The notes: generated from the sequence alone by a model not told the origin. 64,000 nt of DNA from CSSed11-175R1 sp041685735 (GCA_041685735.1 JAWLFE010000011.1:14398-78397); one strand, 5' to 3'. Counted from the stretch's first letter, positions 25,821 through 34,203 are shown. Translations and numbers: made by a program.

Positions 25821-26429
25821 ATGACACCCATGGACACCACACGAGCTGCCACACCATCCACCCTGCCACCGCGTGCGTTCCGGACGCCGGTCCGGGGGCA
25901 CGCCTTCGCGCCACGACCGCCGGGCACGACCGGCCCCGTGCCGGGACAGCTGGCCCGGTTGATCCGGGAGCCTGGCAACCCGGCCGACCCGTACGCGGTC
26001 GGCGTGTGGGTCGCTGACGGCGGCGGCCGGTGGCGGATCGGCTACCTCGACCGGGGCGTGGCCGTCCGTCTCGCACCGCGGCTCGACGACGGTGCTGAGG
26101 TGGCGGTCAAGATCGAGGGATGGACGACGGAGCCCGAGGGACGCTGGCGGCGGCCGGTGGTGGTCGTCGTGCCGAGCGAGGCGGCCACACCGACCCACGG
26201 GCCCGCCACCGAGGGCACCCGTGAGCACCGGGATGGCCGACGCACCCAGGGCCTCTGGGGTCGACCTCCGGGTGTGGTGCGCCGGGTGGTGCGGCCGGCC
26301 GGTCAGGCTTCGGTGTCCGCGTCGTCGGATCCCGCGTCGTCGGATCCCTCCTCCTCGGGCTCCGGGTCAGGCTCCGGTGTCGGACGGGACCGCGTCCCGA
26401 CCTCCACGATGCGGTCCTGCGGCACGTAG
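25821..26429 (+). CDS. HIRAN-domain protein
   Basis: 202 residues from ATG 25821 (ATG 25830 is an alternative). Residues about 15-105 look like a HIRAN domain: FRTPVRGHAF, LIREPGNPADPYAVGVWV, WRIGYLDRGVAVRLAPRL. The EP-N-x-D-xx-A-V signature is the core of the family, which binds 3' DNA ends in eukaryotic HLTF/Rad5. The second half is low-complexity. The frame remains open into the 3' end of the convergent VanW gene for 127 bp, so the true tail is uncertain. Confidence 0.65.
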   Translation: MTPMDTTRAATPSTLPPRAFRTPVRGHAFAPRPPGTTGPVPGQLARLIREPGNPADPYAVGVWVADGGGRWRIGYLDRGVAVRLAPRLDDGAEVAVKIEGWTTEPEGRWRRPVVVVVPSEAATPTHGPATEGTREHRDGRRTQGLWGRPPGVVRRVVRPAGQASVSASSDPASSDPSSSGSGSGSGVGRDRVPTSTMRSCGT

Positions 26430-28174
26430 ACCGTCCGGATGGTCTCGGTCACGGTGTCGCCGTCGAGCATCTCGATCGTGCGCACGACCCGGACCGTGAA
26501 ACCTCCGAAACCGCTCTGGACGACCCGCTCCTGATCCTCGAACAACTCGTTGGTGGTTCGGCGTTCCTCGTCGGGCGTCGTGCGGTTGGTCGGCGAACCG
26601 TGTGACGCGCTGACCGCTGAGGCGATCGGTTGTCCGTACAGCGACACCGTGATCGACCCCGGCGTGTAGGTGGTCTTGATGATGATCGCGCCGTCGGTGT
26701 TGTTGGTGTACTTCACGTCGAGTTCGGGGAAGTTGAGGGTCGCCTCACGCCCCATCGGGTAGCGCGAGAAGTACCACGAGTGCGCCTTCCACTGGTCGAT
26801 CTGGATACCGGCGAAGAACGCGGCGTTGTAGGTCGTGGTCCCGAACTGGGAGGTGCCGCCGCCGCAGGTGTCGGTCAGTTCGCCGCGCACGATCGTGCCG
26901 GCGGGTCGGTACCCGCGCTCGCAGGTCCGCCGCCCGGACGTCTCGTTGATGGAGAACTGCTCCCCGGGCAGCGTGACCACGTGGTCGACCTCGTCGGCGA
27001 GCTTCTGGATGTTGACCACGCGAGCCTGGCCGGACGGGTGGTAGGTCGTGAACGTGCCGAGCAGGTGGGTCGGGCGCAACTCCTCGGCACGTTGCGTCGA
27101 GAAGTCGGCCTCGATCGTCTCCAGGCGCAGGTCGCCGCCGCGATCCCCGGCGCGCAGCAACTCGGTGAGCTGTTCCGCGGCCAGCTCGGGGTCGAAGCGG
27201 GTGCCGTCCTGCCCGGGTTCCACCTCGATGTCGGCACTGACGGGCTCGAAGGTGGCCGAGCCCTGGCTGTCGAAGGTGACCGGCGGCGCACGGTCGACCA
27301 GGTAGCGGGCGTCGCGCGACTCCTGCTCGAAACGGGCCGCGTCCTCCTCCGACACGACGTCGGACAGGGCCTCGGCGGTGACCACCAACTCCAGGGTGGC
27401 GCCGGTGGACGTGGGTCGCTCGATCACCTCGATGATGGTGGCCAGGTCACGGGGAGCGAGCTCGAGCACCTCGTCCCCGGAGCTCAGCGTCAGGCTGTCC
27501 GCGACGGCGCGTTCCACCTGGGCGGCGACGGCCTGGACGTCCTCATCGGGGACCCGTTGCGGTTCGGTGTCGGCGGGCAGGACGAGTTCATCGGACCCGG
27601 AGGAGAGCATCGCGTCGATCAGAGCCTCTGCGGTCTCGGATCGGCGGACCTCGACGAAGCCCGTCGGCATGACGACCTCGACCTCGAGGCTGTCGGGGTC
27701 GACCGTGACCGATCCGGACGTGATCTCACGATCGAGGTCGGCCGCCAGGTCGTCGACCCAGGCGGTGACCTCAGCGGGGTCGTAGTCGTCGATCAGGGAG
27801 ATGTCGCGCGTGGTCCGCAGGCTCCGGATCCGTTCGAGGACGTCGCCGGGCAGGCCCTGACGGCCCCGTCCGAGGGCCGCTGCGGTCGTCGCGTCCACGT
27901 CGATGGTGTAGCCGACGTCCTCGGGCGCGACCTCGATGGTCCGGTCCTCGAACGTGAAGGCGACGGGATCCGTGCGCCGGGTGTCGGCGAGTGGCGTGAT
28001 CGTCTCACGGAGCTCGCCCGCTGCCATCCCGGACACGTCGGTACCGGCGACCGTGGTGTTGGGTAGCACCTGGCCGGCCTGGATGCCCCAGAGCACCGCC
28101 AGCCCGATCAACGCGAGGGCGAGCAGCCCCCCGATCGCGTAGCCGCTGTAGATGAGGGCACGACGTTTCGTCAT
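26303..28174 (-). CDS. VanW-family cell-wall protein with putative PG-binding and G5-like domains
   Basis: 623 residues from ATG 28174. A short cytoplasmic basic tip, one TM helix (about 10-32), then two PG_binding_4-like repeats (about 40-330), the VanW domain (about 375-520: FTTYHPSGQARVVNI, LPGEQFSINETSGRRT, GGGTSQFGTTTYNAAFFAG, YFSRYPMGREATLN) and a G5-like end (VVQSGFGGFTVRVVRTIE, VPQDRIVEVG). The tail is acidic (EPDPEPEEE). Similar to YoaR of Bacillus. Membrane-anchored and facing outward; probable peptidoglycan role. Divergent from an M23 peptidase gene. Confidence 0.88.
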   Translation of the reverse strand: MTKRRALIYSGYAIGGLLALALIGLAVLWGIQAGQVLPNTTVAGTDVSGMAAGELRETITPLADTRRTDPVAFTFEDRTIEVAPEDVGYTIDVDATTAAALGRGRQGLPGDVLERIRSLRTTRDISLIDDYDPAEVTAWVDDLAADLDREITSGSVTVDPDSLEVEVVMPTGFVEVRRSETAEALIDAMLSSGSDELVLPADTEPQRVPDEDVQAVAAQVERAVADSLTLSSGDEVLELAPRDLATIIEVIERPTSTGATLELVVTAEALSDVVSEEDAARFEQESRDARYLVDRAPPVTFDSQGSATFEPVSADIEVEPGQDGTRFDPELAAEQLTELLRAGDRGGDLRLETIEADFSTQRAEELRPTHLLGTFTTYHPSGQARVVNIQKLADEVDHVVTLPGEQFSINETSGRRTCERGYRPAGTIVRGELTDTCGGGTSQFGTTTYNAAFFAGIQIDQWKAHSWYFSRYPMGREATLNFPELDVKYTNNTDGAIIIKTTYTPGSITVSLYGQPIASAVSASHGSPTNRTTPDEERRTTNELFEDQERVVQSGFGGFTVRVVRTIEMLDGDTVTETIRTVYVPQDRIVEVGTRSRPTPEPDPEPEEEGSDDAGSDDADTEA

Positions 28175-28479
28175 CGTCTCAAGATCCCCTCGAACGTCGT
28201 TCGTGCGCAAGCCGTGCCTGCTGGTGCCTGGACGCAGGCCGCTGGCAGACGACCCCGCAGACCAGGAGCGTACCAACGGGGTGGGCGAGCCCCCTGTCAC
28301 CATCCCCATGGCGCGCGCCCTGCGAGCCTGGACCAGGCCGGGGCTGGTAGCGTTCCGGAGCCACGCATGGCGCCGGCGCTGCCGGCCATCCCCTGGACCT
28401 CCTCCGGGGGCCTGCTCCGGGCGACGCGCCCCCGCGCCCCCGGACGACCGCTCGATGACTCCCGGATCACGGAGGTGTG
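28175..28479. promoter_or_regulatory. divergent promoter region of the VanW and M23 genes
   Basis: A minus-strand TACGCT (28272-28267) faces VanW and a plus-strand TAGCGT (28348-28353) faces the M23 peptidase, 75 bp apart. The M23 side has a ~120-nt GC-rich leader ending in GGAGG (28471-28475). No gene is seen in the 305 bp. Confidence 0.45.
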
Positions 28480-29721
28480 GTGACGGCGCTGGCTCGAGCC
28501 TGGATGACACGGGCCGTCGCCTGTGCGGTGGCGGCGGTGCTCGTTGCGGTGATGCTGGTGGGGTCCCTGGACGCCAGGGCCGATGCCTCCGATGAGCAGC
28601 GCCTGGCCGAAGCTCGTCGGCAGCTCGAGACGATCGGCGAGCAGCTCTCGGCCGCGGAGTCGGAGGTCGACGCGGCCGACGAGGACCTCGAGGACGCGGA
28701 CCAGCTGCTGGCGGAGGTCGAGGCGGTCGTCAACGACGTCGCGACGGCGGTCGACGGGCAGCGGGAGGCGGTCGCGCGGACCGAGCAGCGGCTGGCACAA
28801 CTCGAGGACGAGCGTGACCTGCTGCTCGCCGCGTTCAACCAGCGGGCGACCCGCGTGTTCAAGATGGGGCCGACCCAGGCCTGGGACATGCTGCTGACCG
28901 GGGGCGACGCCGCGGACGCGATGGCCCGCACGGCCTACCTGCGGGTCATCCTCGAAGGCGATCAGGTCGACCTCGAGGTGTTGGAGGCGGCCGGGATCGC
29001 GGTGGCGGCAGAGCGGGAACGTGCGGACGAGGAGCGTGCCCGCCTGGAACGCCTGCTCGAGGAGCAGGAAGCGATCCTGGCCGATGCGCAGGACCTGCGT
29101 GAGAGCCGGGCGTTGGCGGCGGCCAACGCGCGGGACCGGGTCGCCCTGCTCGAGGAGCAGCAGGACGACCTGGAGTCCGAACAGGAGCAGATCGAAGCGC
29201 TGATCGAGAAGCGGCAGGCCGAGGAGCGCGCACGGCAGGCCGCCGCCCGGGAAGCGGCGCAGCAACGGTCGTCGGGCGGTGGGTCCACCTCCGGGGGAGG
29301 GTCGACGGGCGGACGGGCCTCCGCGCCGTCGGGCGCCTCCAGCGCCGGCTACTCGTGGCCCCTGTGCGCGCCGGTGACCTCCGAGTACGGACCCCGGTGG
29401 GGGCGGATGCACCGTGGCGTCGATCTGGGTGCATCCAACGGCACACCCATCCGTGCGGTGAAGGCCGGCACGGTCATCTCCGCCGGCTGGCAGGGTGGGT
29501 ACGGGCGGCTGCTGCTCATCGACCACGGCGACGGGGTGGTCACGGCCTACGCCCACCTGAGCGGTTTCGCCGTCAGCAGTGGCCAGTCGGTCCAGCGCGG
29601 CCAGACGGTCGGACGGATCGGCATGACCGGGAACACGACCGGTCCGCACCTGCACCTGGAGTTCCGGGTCAGCGGGCGGGCGGTCAACCCACGCCAGTAC
29701 CTGTCCGGGCGCCCCTGCTGA
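28480..29721 (+). CDS. secreted coiled-coil M23 (LytM-type) peptidase
   Basis: 413 residues from GTG 28480 (GGAGG four bases upstream; GTG 28477 is too close to it). Signal peptide about 1-33 ending near ARADA, coiled coil about 36-260 rich in Glu/Gln/Ala, Gly/Ser linker, then the LytM domain with HRGVDLGA and HLHLEF Zn ligands and GDGVVTAYAHLS. Predicted peptidoglycan endopeptidase outside the membrane. Divergent from the VanW gene, so the two may act together on the wall. Same domain plan as the gene at 19935, likely paralogues. Confidence 0.9.
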   Translation: MTALARAWMTRAVACAVAAVLVAVMLVGSLDARADASDEQRLAEARRQLETIGEQLSAAESEVDAADEDLEDADQLLAEVEAVVNDVATAVDGQREAVARTEQRLAQLEDERDLLLAAFNQRATRVFKMGPTQAWDMLLTGGDAADAMARTAYLRVILEGDQVDLEVLEAAGIAVAAERERADEERARLERLLEEQEAILADAQDLRESRALAAANARDRVALLEEQQDDLESEQEQIEALIEKRQAEERARQAAAREAAQQRSSGGGSTSGGGSTGGRASAPSGASSAGYSWPLCAPVTSEYGPRWGRMHRGVDLGASNGTPIRAVKAGTVISAGWQGGYGRLLLIDHGDGVVTAYAHLSGFAVSSGQSVQRGQTVGRIGMTGNTTGPHLHLEFRVSGRAVNPRQYLSGRPC

Positions 29722-29748
29722 TCGGGCGTGCCGGACCGGCCGATCAGC
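29717..29748. terminator. hairpin after the M23 peptidase
   Basis: GCTGATCGG and CCGATCAGC form a perfect 9-bp stem around a 14-nt loop; the left arm contains the stop codon. It ends four bases before the TACGCT of the next gene, so it could also affect that promoter. Confidence 0.55.
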
Positions 29749-29766
29749 GCGTACGCTGCCGGACGT

Positions 29767-30498
29767 ATGGGTGATGATCAGGAACCGCACGAGCGGTACG
29801 ACGGGCTTGCGCTCGACCACGTGCTCGGAGGCCTGTCGGGGCGTGCCGCGTCCGAATTCCGGTCGCACCTGGCCACCTGTGGGGACTGTCGGTCACGCGT
29901 GGCGGAGCTGCGGGGGATCGCGGCCGAACTCGGTGAGATCGAACGGGACGAGCGTTCCCGCGCCCGCCTCCAGACCGAGGTGGCACGTCGCGATGGATCC
30001 GAACACGAGCCGGCGGAGCCGACCCGACGGCTGACCGTCGGGCACGTCACCGCCGCGGCGGTGGTCGTGCTGTTGTTGGCGGCGGGCGTCGCGTTCTGGA
30101 ACCTGCATCTGCGCACGGTGGTCGGTGCGTACGAGTCGGTCGTGACCTCCCAGTCCGATGCGCTCCGTGACCTGGCGTCGGGGGTGCCGCTGGAGGCGGA
30201 CCTCGCTGAGGGGCTCGCCGGTCGTCTGGTGGCCACGGACGAGCGCCTGGCCTTCACCCTGGCTGGACTCGACACGTCGACCGATGACGTCGTGGCGGTG
30301 TGGGCGACCGACGAGGACGGGGACACCGGGTTGGCGACCGCGGCGCCGGCTGAACTGCTGGAGGGTGGGACCTACGCCGGCGTGATCGACCGGGATGGCG
30401 TCGTCGCGGTGACGATCACACGCGAGGCCGGGTCGCCGGGCATCGCGCCGGTGGGCCCCGAACTGGCCCGCAGCGACCTGGAGCCTGCCGCCGACTGA
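29767..30498 (+). CDS. orphan zinc-finger anti-sigma-like membrane protein
   Basis: 243 residues from ATG 29767. Residues 10-45 carry the ZAS zinc motif (HLATCGDC, H-x3-C-x2-C) after an LDHVLGGLSG helix, as in zf-HC2 anti-sigma factors; a TM helix follows at about 94-113; the rest is a RskA-C-like extracytoplasmic domain. No sigma factor gene adjoins it. TACGCT (29752-29757) is only nine bases upstream, so the mRNA is leaderless or nearly so. The cognate sigma factor is unknown. Confidence 0.8.
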   Translation: MGDDQEPHERYDGLALDHVLGGLSGRAASEFRSHLATCGDCRSRVAELRGIAAELGEIERDERSRARLQTEVARRDGSEHEPAEPTRRLTVGHVTAAAVVVLLLAAGVAFWNLHLRTVVGAYESVVTSQSDALRDLASGVPLEADLAEGLAGRLVATDERLAFTLAGLDTSTDDVVAVWATDEDGDTGLATAAPAELLEGGTYAGVIDRDGVVAVTITREAGSPGIAPVGPELARSDLEPAAD

Positions 30499-30533
30499 TC
30501 GCCGACTGATCGCTGACTGATCGCTGACTGATC
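30493..30533. repeat. 11-bp tandem repeat between convergent genes
   Basis: GACTGATCGCY occurs at 30493, 30504 and 30515, with a fourth partial copy at 30526. The stops of both flanking genes lie inside. With an 11-bp period and TGA in each unit, stops occur in all three plus-strand frames. Confidence 0.75.
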
Positions 30534-31227
30534 AGAGGTCCTCTTCGATCTCGCGGTCCATGCGGTCCTCGGGATCCTCATCGAAGTAGTCGAGCCGGTC
30601 CACCGGCATGACCACGGCGGACAGCACGTTCATCAGGTGCGCCACGATCCGCTTGAGGTAGCGGTAGGTGAGGGCGTAGGCGACACCGTACGGCTCCCCG
30701 GCCCGACCGGTGACCAGGTCGGAGACCCGACGGTCGAAGTCGTTCTGCAACCCGTCTCCGTACTGGAAGAGCTCCCGCGCGCGGTCGGTGTCGCGCTGCC
30801 CGAAGACCTCGGCGACGTCGCTGATGAGCGTGGAGATGTCGCCACGCAACGTCAGCATCTCGGTCATCAGTTCGCCACGGTCCAGCACGACCCCGTCCGC
30901 GGCGATGTCGTAGAGGTTCTTGGCGTAGTCGCCGATCCGTTCGACGTCCTTCACGATCGACATGTAGACGAGGACCGCGGGGGCCTCGAAGCCGCCGTGG
31001 ACCCCGGCGTGGACCACCAGTTCGCGGCGGATCTCGCGCTCGGCCTCGTTGACCTTGCGGTCGGTGCGCCGGATGTCGTCACCGACGGTGCCGGGGCTGG
31101 CGCCACCGATCAACGCGGACATGGCCATGTCGAAGGCGTGTCGGTCGTCGATGAACATGCGCTGGAATGACGCCTCGATGCGATCGAGGCGGCCACTGTC
31201 GTCTCTGCGGGTGAGTCCGAAGACCAT
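30532..31227 (-). CDS. PhoU-like protein
   Basis: 231 residues. Helical PhoU-type protein with two related helical bundles: MSALIGGASPGTVGDDI, NEAEREIRRELVVH and the metal-site-like motif IVKDVERIGDYAKNLYDIA. The second half is less conserved. The start lies nine bases after the stop of the Na/Pi symporter, so it is probably its regulatory partner, as is common for NptA-PhoU pairs, controlling phosphate flux at the membrane. That interaction is inferred from family context. Confidence 0.82.
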   Translation of the reverse strand: MVFGLTRRDDSGRLDRIEASFQRMFIDDRHAFDMAMSALIGGASPGTVGDDIRRTDRKVNEAEREIRRELVVHAGVHGGFEAPAVLVYMSIVKDVERIGDYAKNLYDIAADGVVLDRGELMTEMLTLRGDISTLISDVAEVFGQRDTDRARELFQYGDGLQNDFDRRVSDLVTGRAGEPYGVAYALTYRYLKRIVAHLMNVLSAVVMPVDRLDYFDEDPEDRMDREIEEDL

Positions 31228-31236
31228 CGGGCGATC

Positions 31237-32457
31237 CTAGTCGAGGAGGACGATGCCGAGCAGTGGCACCACGAGGAACAGGCCCAGCACGTAGGTGACC
31301 ACCACGGTACGCCGTTTCACGGCCGCGTCAGCGAGCCATTCGGCGGCACGGATGGGCAGGACCCGGACCTGGGGGATGGGGTAGAGCAACGCGAGGGCCG
31401 TGAGGTTGAACAGCGTGTGCACCAACGCGATCGACAGGCCCTCGGGCCGCAGCACGGCCAGCGAGGCCAGGAGCGCGGTGATCGTGGTCCCGACGTTGGC
31501 GCCGAGCGTGATGGGATAGGCGTTGGGCAGCGTCAGGATGCCGGCGGCGACCAGCGGCACCAGGATCGAGGTCGTGATCGTCGATGACTGCACGGCGACG
31601 GTGACCGCGATCCCGACCAGGATCCCGACGGAGCCGCCGCCCCGTCCGACGACCCGGTTCATGGTCCGCTCGACGGTGCCGGCGACGAGCAGCCGCATGT
31701 TCTTGGTGATGAACCCGAGGGCCAGGAAGATCAGGGCGAGCCCGAGGGCCAGGAGCAGCAGGCCGGCGACGACGTTGCCGAGGACCACGGGGTCGGCGAT
31801 GCGCTCCAACTGGTCGACCGGGAGCTTGACCGCGCGGCGGATGGGGCTCGACGACGGGGCGGAGGTATCGATGTCGGTCTCACGCAGGATCCCGGTCAGC
31901 CAGACCGCGACCCGGGACAGCCCCCCGAAGGCGAGTTCCAGCGGCAGCAGGATGGCAACGGCCAGCACGTTGAACATGTCGTGCATCGTCGCGCCGGCGA
32001 AGCCACGCCGGAACTCGTCGGACCGTCGGATGTTGCCGAGCGCCGCCAGGGTGTTCGTGACGGTGGTCCCGATGTTCGCGCCCATGATCATCGGGATGGC
32101 GGCGGGCAGCGTCAGGGTGCCGGCACCGACCAGTCCGACGATGGTCGCCGTGGACACCGATGAGGACTGGACGAGCACGGTGGCCAGGATCCCGGCACTC
32201 AGGCCGGAGATCGGGTGGGCGACCTGCTCCAACAGCCCCTGCTGGAACCCGGCACCGAGCGCGGAGATCCCCGCCTCCAGCAGGGCGACCCCGACCAGGA
32301 AGACGTACAACAGCACGACCACCAGCGCGGCGCGCGCGGCGGTGGGCAGGTCGCGATGTCCGTCGCGACTGGGCCGGGACGATGAGCTCAGGGGACATCC
32401 CTTGCTGATCCGGGAAGGAGCGGGCGCAGCCTTGCAGGTGAACACGGCAACCTGCAA
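31237..32457 (-). CDS. Na/Pi cotransporter (NptA/PNaS family)
   Basis: Up to 406 residues. Two inverted copies of the Na_Pi_cotrans repeat: GILATVLVQSSSVSTATIVGL with IMGANIGTTVTNTLAA, and VAVQSSTITTSILVPL with TLGANVGTTITALLAS; QSSS and GANxGTT are the family signatures. Imports phosphate with Na+. The start is uncertain: TTG 32457 lies inside an inverted repeat, GTG 32445 has a weak site, and a CTG at 32391 has AAGGGA six bases upstream; the first TM begins only ~20 residues after that CTG. Operon with the PhoU-like gene. Confidence 0.88.
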   Translation of the reverse strand: MQVAVFTCKAAPAPSRISKGCPLSSSSRPSRDGHRDLPTAARAALVVVLLYVFLVGVALLEAGISALGAGFQQGLLEQVAHPISGLSAGILATVLVQSSSVSTATIVGLVGAGTLTLPAAIPMIMGANIGTTVTNTLAALGNIRRSDEFRRGFAGATMHDMFNVLAVAILLPLELAFGGLSRVAVWLTGILRETDIDTSAPSSSPIRRAVKLPVDQLERIADPVVLGNVVAGLLLLALGLALIFLALGFITKNMRLLVAGTVERTMNRVVGRGGGSVGILVGIAVTVAVQSSTITTSILVPLVAAGILTLPNAYPITLGANVGTTITALLASLAVLRPEGLSIALVHTLFNLTALALLYPIPQVRVLPIRAAEWLADAAVKRRTVVVTYVLGLFLVVPLLGIVLLD

Positions 32458-32458
32458 G
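32431..32458. promoter_or_regulatory. 9-bp inverted repeat at the start of the Na/Pi symporter gene
   Basis: CTTGCAGGT (32431-32439) and ACCTGCAAG (32450-32458) are perfect inverted copies around a 10-bp spacer. Size and placement suit an operator for a dimeric repressor, or an RNA hairpin hiding the start. A GTTCACC heptamer reads through the minus strand, but the 11-bp direct-repeat spacing of a Streptomyces PHO box is missing. Confidence 0.5.
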
Positions 32459-32518
32459 ACACCTGCCCGTCATCTTCCACTTCGGTCGACGTCATCGACC
32501 GTTCACCGGGCGAGCATG

Positions 32519-32550
32519 ACGAAGGGCGCGGCATGCGCCGCGCCCTTCGT
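32519..32550. terminator. 14-bp perfect hairpin upstream of the Na/Pi symporter
   Basis: ACGAAGGGCGCGGC and its exact complement flank the loop ATGC. It is the strongest hairpin in the window; symmetric, no T-tract. It lies between the micro-ORF and the symporter on the same strand, about 300 bp after the end of SulP. Confidence 0.75.
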
Positions 32551-32736
32551 GGTGTACAGATGTTGCTGTGCTGGATGGAACCTCCGGCACCGCTCCCGGG
32601 GCAGGTGCCGCACGGACCCGACGGTGTGGTCGAGCGACGTGCGGGGCTCCCGAGGCGTCGAGCGGGACGACTTCCCGACCGATGCGAGGGGCGGTACTCG
32701 GCTGGTATTCGCTGGAGCGTTCCAGCGTCCGGCCTC

Positions 32737-32784
32737 CTAGCGGCCGAGCACCTCCAGGGTCCCGATCGTATGGTTGCTACTCAA
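32737..32784 (-). CDS. 15-residue micro-ORF with a near-perfect Shine-Dalgarno
   Basis: TTG at 32784 begins MSSNHTIGTLEVLGR, ending at TAG 32737. AGGAGGTGG (32797-32789) precedes the start by four bases, an unusually complete match to the 16S anti-Shine-Dalgarno and better than that of any annotated gene here. It could be a leader peptide for the hairpin and symporter downstream or an independent small protein. No family recognised. A longer frame upstream to 32928 is open but looks non-coding. Confidence 0.4.
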   Translation of the reverse strand: MSSNHTIGTLEVLGR

Positions 32785-32855
32785 TGGACCACCTCCTCTC
32801 TCTGGTGCGGGCACTGTGCCACACCGATCGTGATCCTGCACGCAGGCCGAGCACG

Positions 32856-34014
32856 TCACCCGCCGGCGTGGTCGCCCAACCCGTGGTCCTTGGTCGCTCG
32901 CTTCACGGCCTGAGAGATCGTGCGCCACATGTGGTGATCACCGATCTCCTCCCGCAGCCCCGAACGCTTGAGCACGACCCGGGCCCGGAACATCACCCGA
33001 ACGAGGTACAGGTCGATGCCGCACTCGCGTAGGCGTCTGAGGAGGTCGTGGAGCATGTCGGTGCTGGTGGTGTCGAGCTGATCCGTGGCTTCGAGGTCGA
33101 GGATGACGGCCCGGACATCCGGGGAGGCGTCGACCGCGGCGATCACCTGGTCCTCGACCGTGGTGGCGTTGGCCCAGAACAGCGGCGCATCCAGTCGGAG
33201 GATCTTGAGGCCGTCGATACGCCGCCGCTGGGGGTGGCGGACGATGGAGCCCCACGCGGCCTTCTCGCCCTTGATGCGTCCGATCTCCTCCACCTGCACG
33301 TGGCTGGCGCGGACGACCAGGCCCAGAAGGGACAGCCCGATCGCGATCAGCAGGCCGTCGAGCGGACCCAACAGCACCACGCCGAGCAGGGCACCGAGCG
33401 CCGCAACCAGATCGTTGCGGCGGATCCGTGCGTAGCGTCGCAGCGCACGCAGGTCCAGCAGCCCCCAGACCGCATGGATCACGATCGCCGACAGCACCGC
33501 CCGTGGGAGGTCGCTGAGCGCCGGCGCGAACAGGGCCAGCACCCCGAGCGTCAACGCCGCCGCCGTGATGCTGACGACCTGGCTGTTGCCGCCGGAGCGG
33601 ACCGCAGCTGCTGTCTTGGACAGGCTGCCAGCGACCGCGAGCCCGCCGACGNNNNNNNNNNNNNNNNNNNNNNNNNNNNNNNNNNNNNNNNNNNNNNNNN
33701 NNNNNNNNNNNNNNNNNNNNNNNNNNNNNNNNNNNNNNNNNNNNNNNNNNNACGGACACCGTGGAGACCGGACCGACACTGACGTGTGGCGACGACCCCA
33801 GCACCGCGTAGGCCACCAGGGCGGCAGGGATGGCGTAGAGCCCCACCTGCACGGGGACCCCGGCGATGACCGCGTAGCCGAGTGCCTGCGGGATGACCAA
33901 CGCGGTGACCACGGCTCCGCCGAGCAGGTCCCGTCCCAACCACGCCCGTCGATACGCGCGGGCCCAGACACGCATCGGCAGGTCCGGCGGTCGCCAGATG
34001 GATCGTCGCTCCAT
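32856..34014 (-). CDS. SulP-family anion transporter with STAS domain (interrupted by a gap)
   Basis: Starts at ATG 34014. Before the gap (88 codons): SulP N-terminus with LGRDLLGGAVVTALVIPQAL, GYAVIAGVPVQVGLYA and GSSPHVSVGPVSTVS. After the gap (264 codons): VAGSLSKTAAAVRSGGNSQ, three further TM segments, and a complete STAS domain (ILRLDAPLFWANATTVEDQV, VILDLEATDQLDTTSTDML). Families of ~550 residues have ~200 residues between these parts, so the real gap must be near 600 bp and the frame change across it is meaningless. Imports sulfate or another anion (bicarbonate, dicarboxylate). Likely -10 TAGCGT at 34043-34038. Confidence 0.88.
33652..33751. other. assembly gap (100 N) inside the SulP gene
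   Basis: The two flanks share no overlap longer than three bases, unlike the gap at 19795, so sequence is truly missing; the placeholder length is too short for the coding content expected. Confidence 0.8.
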
Positions 34015-34090
34015 GACGTCCCTCCCACGACATCCCCACGCTAGCGAGGTGCTGTGGTCCACGGAGGCGTCCACATCCAGGCGCCCAGGG

Positions 34091-34120
34091 TTGGCCCCGC
34101 TCCGTGCGCCCGGCTACCGT
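34091..34120 (+). promoter_or_regulatory. promoter of tRNA-Val
   Basis: TTGGCC (34091-34096), 18-bp spacer, TACCGT (34115-34120), placing the start of transcription five or so bases before the tRNA. Confidence 0.5.
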
Positions 34121-34131
34121 CTCCGCCTCCC

Positions 34132-34203
34132 GGGCACGTAGCTCAGTGGGAGAGCGCTGCCTTCACACGGCAGAGGTCGCTGGTTCGATACCAGCCGTGC
34201 CCA
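34132..34203 (+). tRNA. tRNA-Val (anticodon CAC)
   Basis: Cloverleaf folded by hand: acceptor GGGCACG/CGTGCCC, D arm GCTC/GAGC, anticodon arm CTGCC-TTCACAC-GGCAG with anticodon CAC (reads GTG), five-base variable loop, T arm GCTGG-TTCGATA-CCAGC, discriminator A34203. All stems are perfectly paired. The 3' CCA is not encoded (CTCCA follows). GTG is a heavily used valine codon in such genomes. Confidence 0.95.

Noticed and set aside
31234..31239. TAGGAT as a separate promoter for the PhoU-like gene
   Set aside because: It contains the stop codon of the symporter gene; nine-base spacing fits an operon.
32431..32458. PHO box for PhoP at the Na/Pi symporter
   Set aside because: A GTTCACC is present, but the 11-bp spaced direct repeats needed for PhoP are not; the site is an inverted repeat.
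32533..32913. 126-codon open frame upstream of the symporter on the plus strand
   Set aside because: It begins within the hairpin, lacks a ribosome-binding site and has no fold-like sequence.
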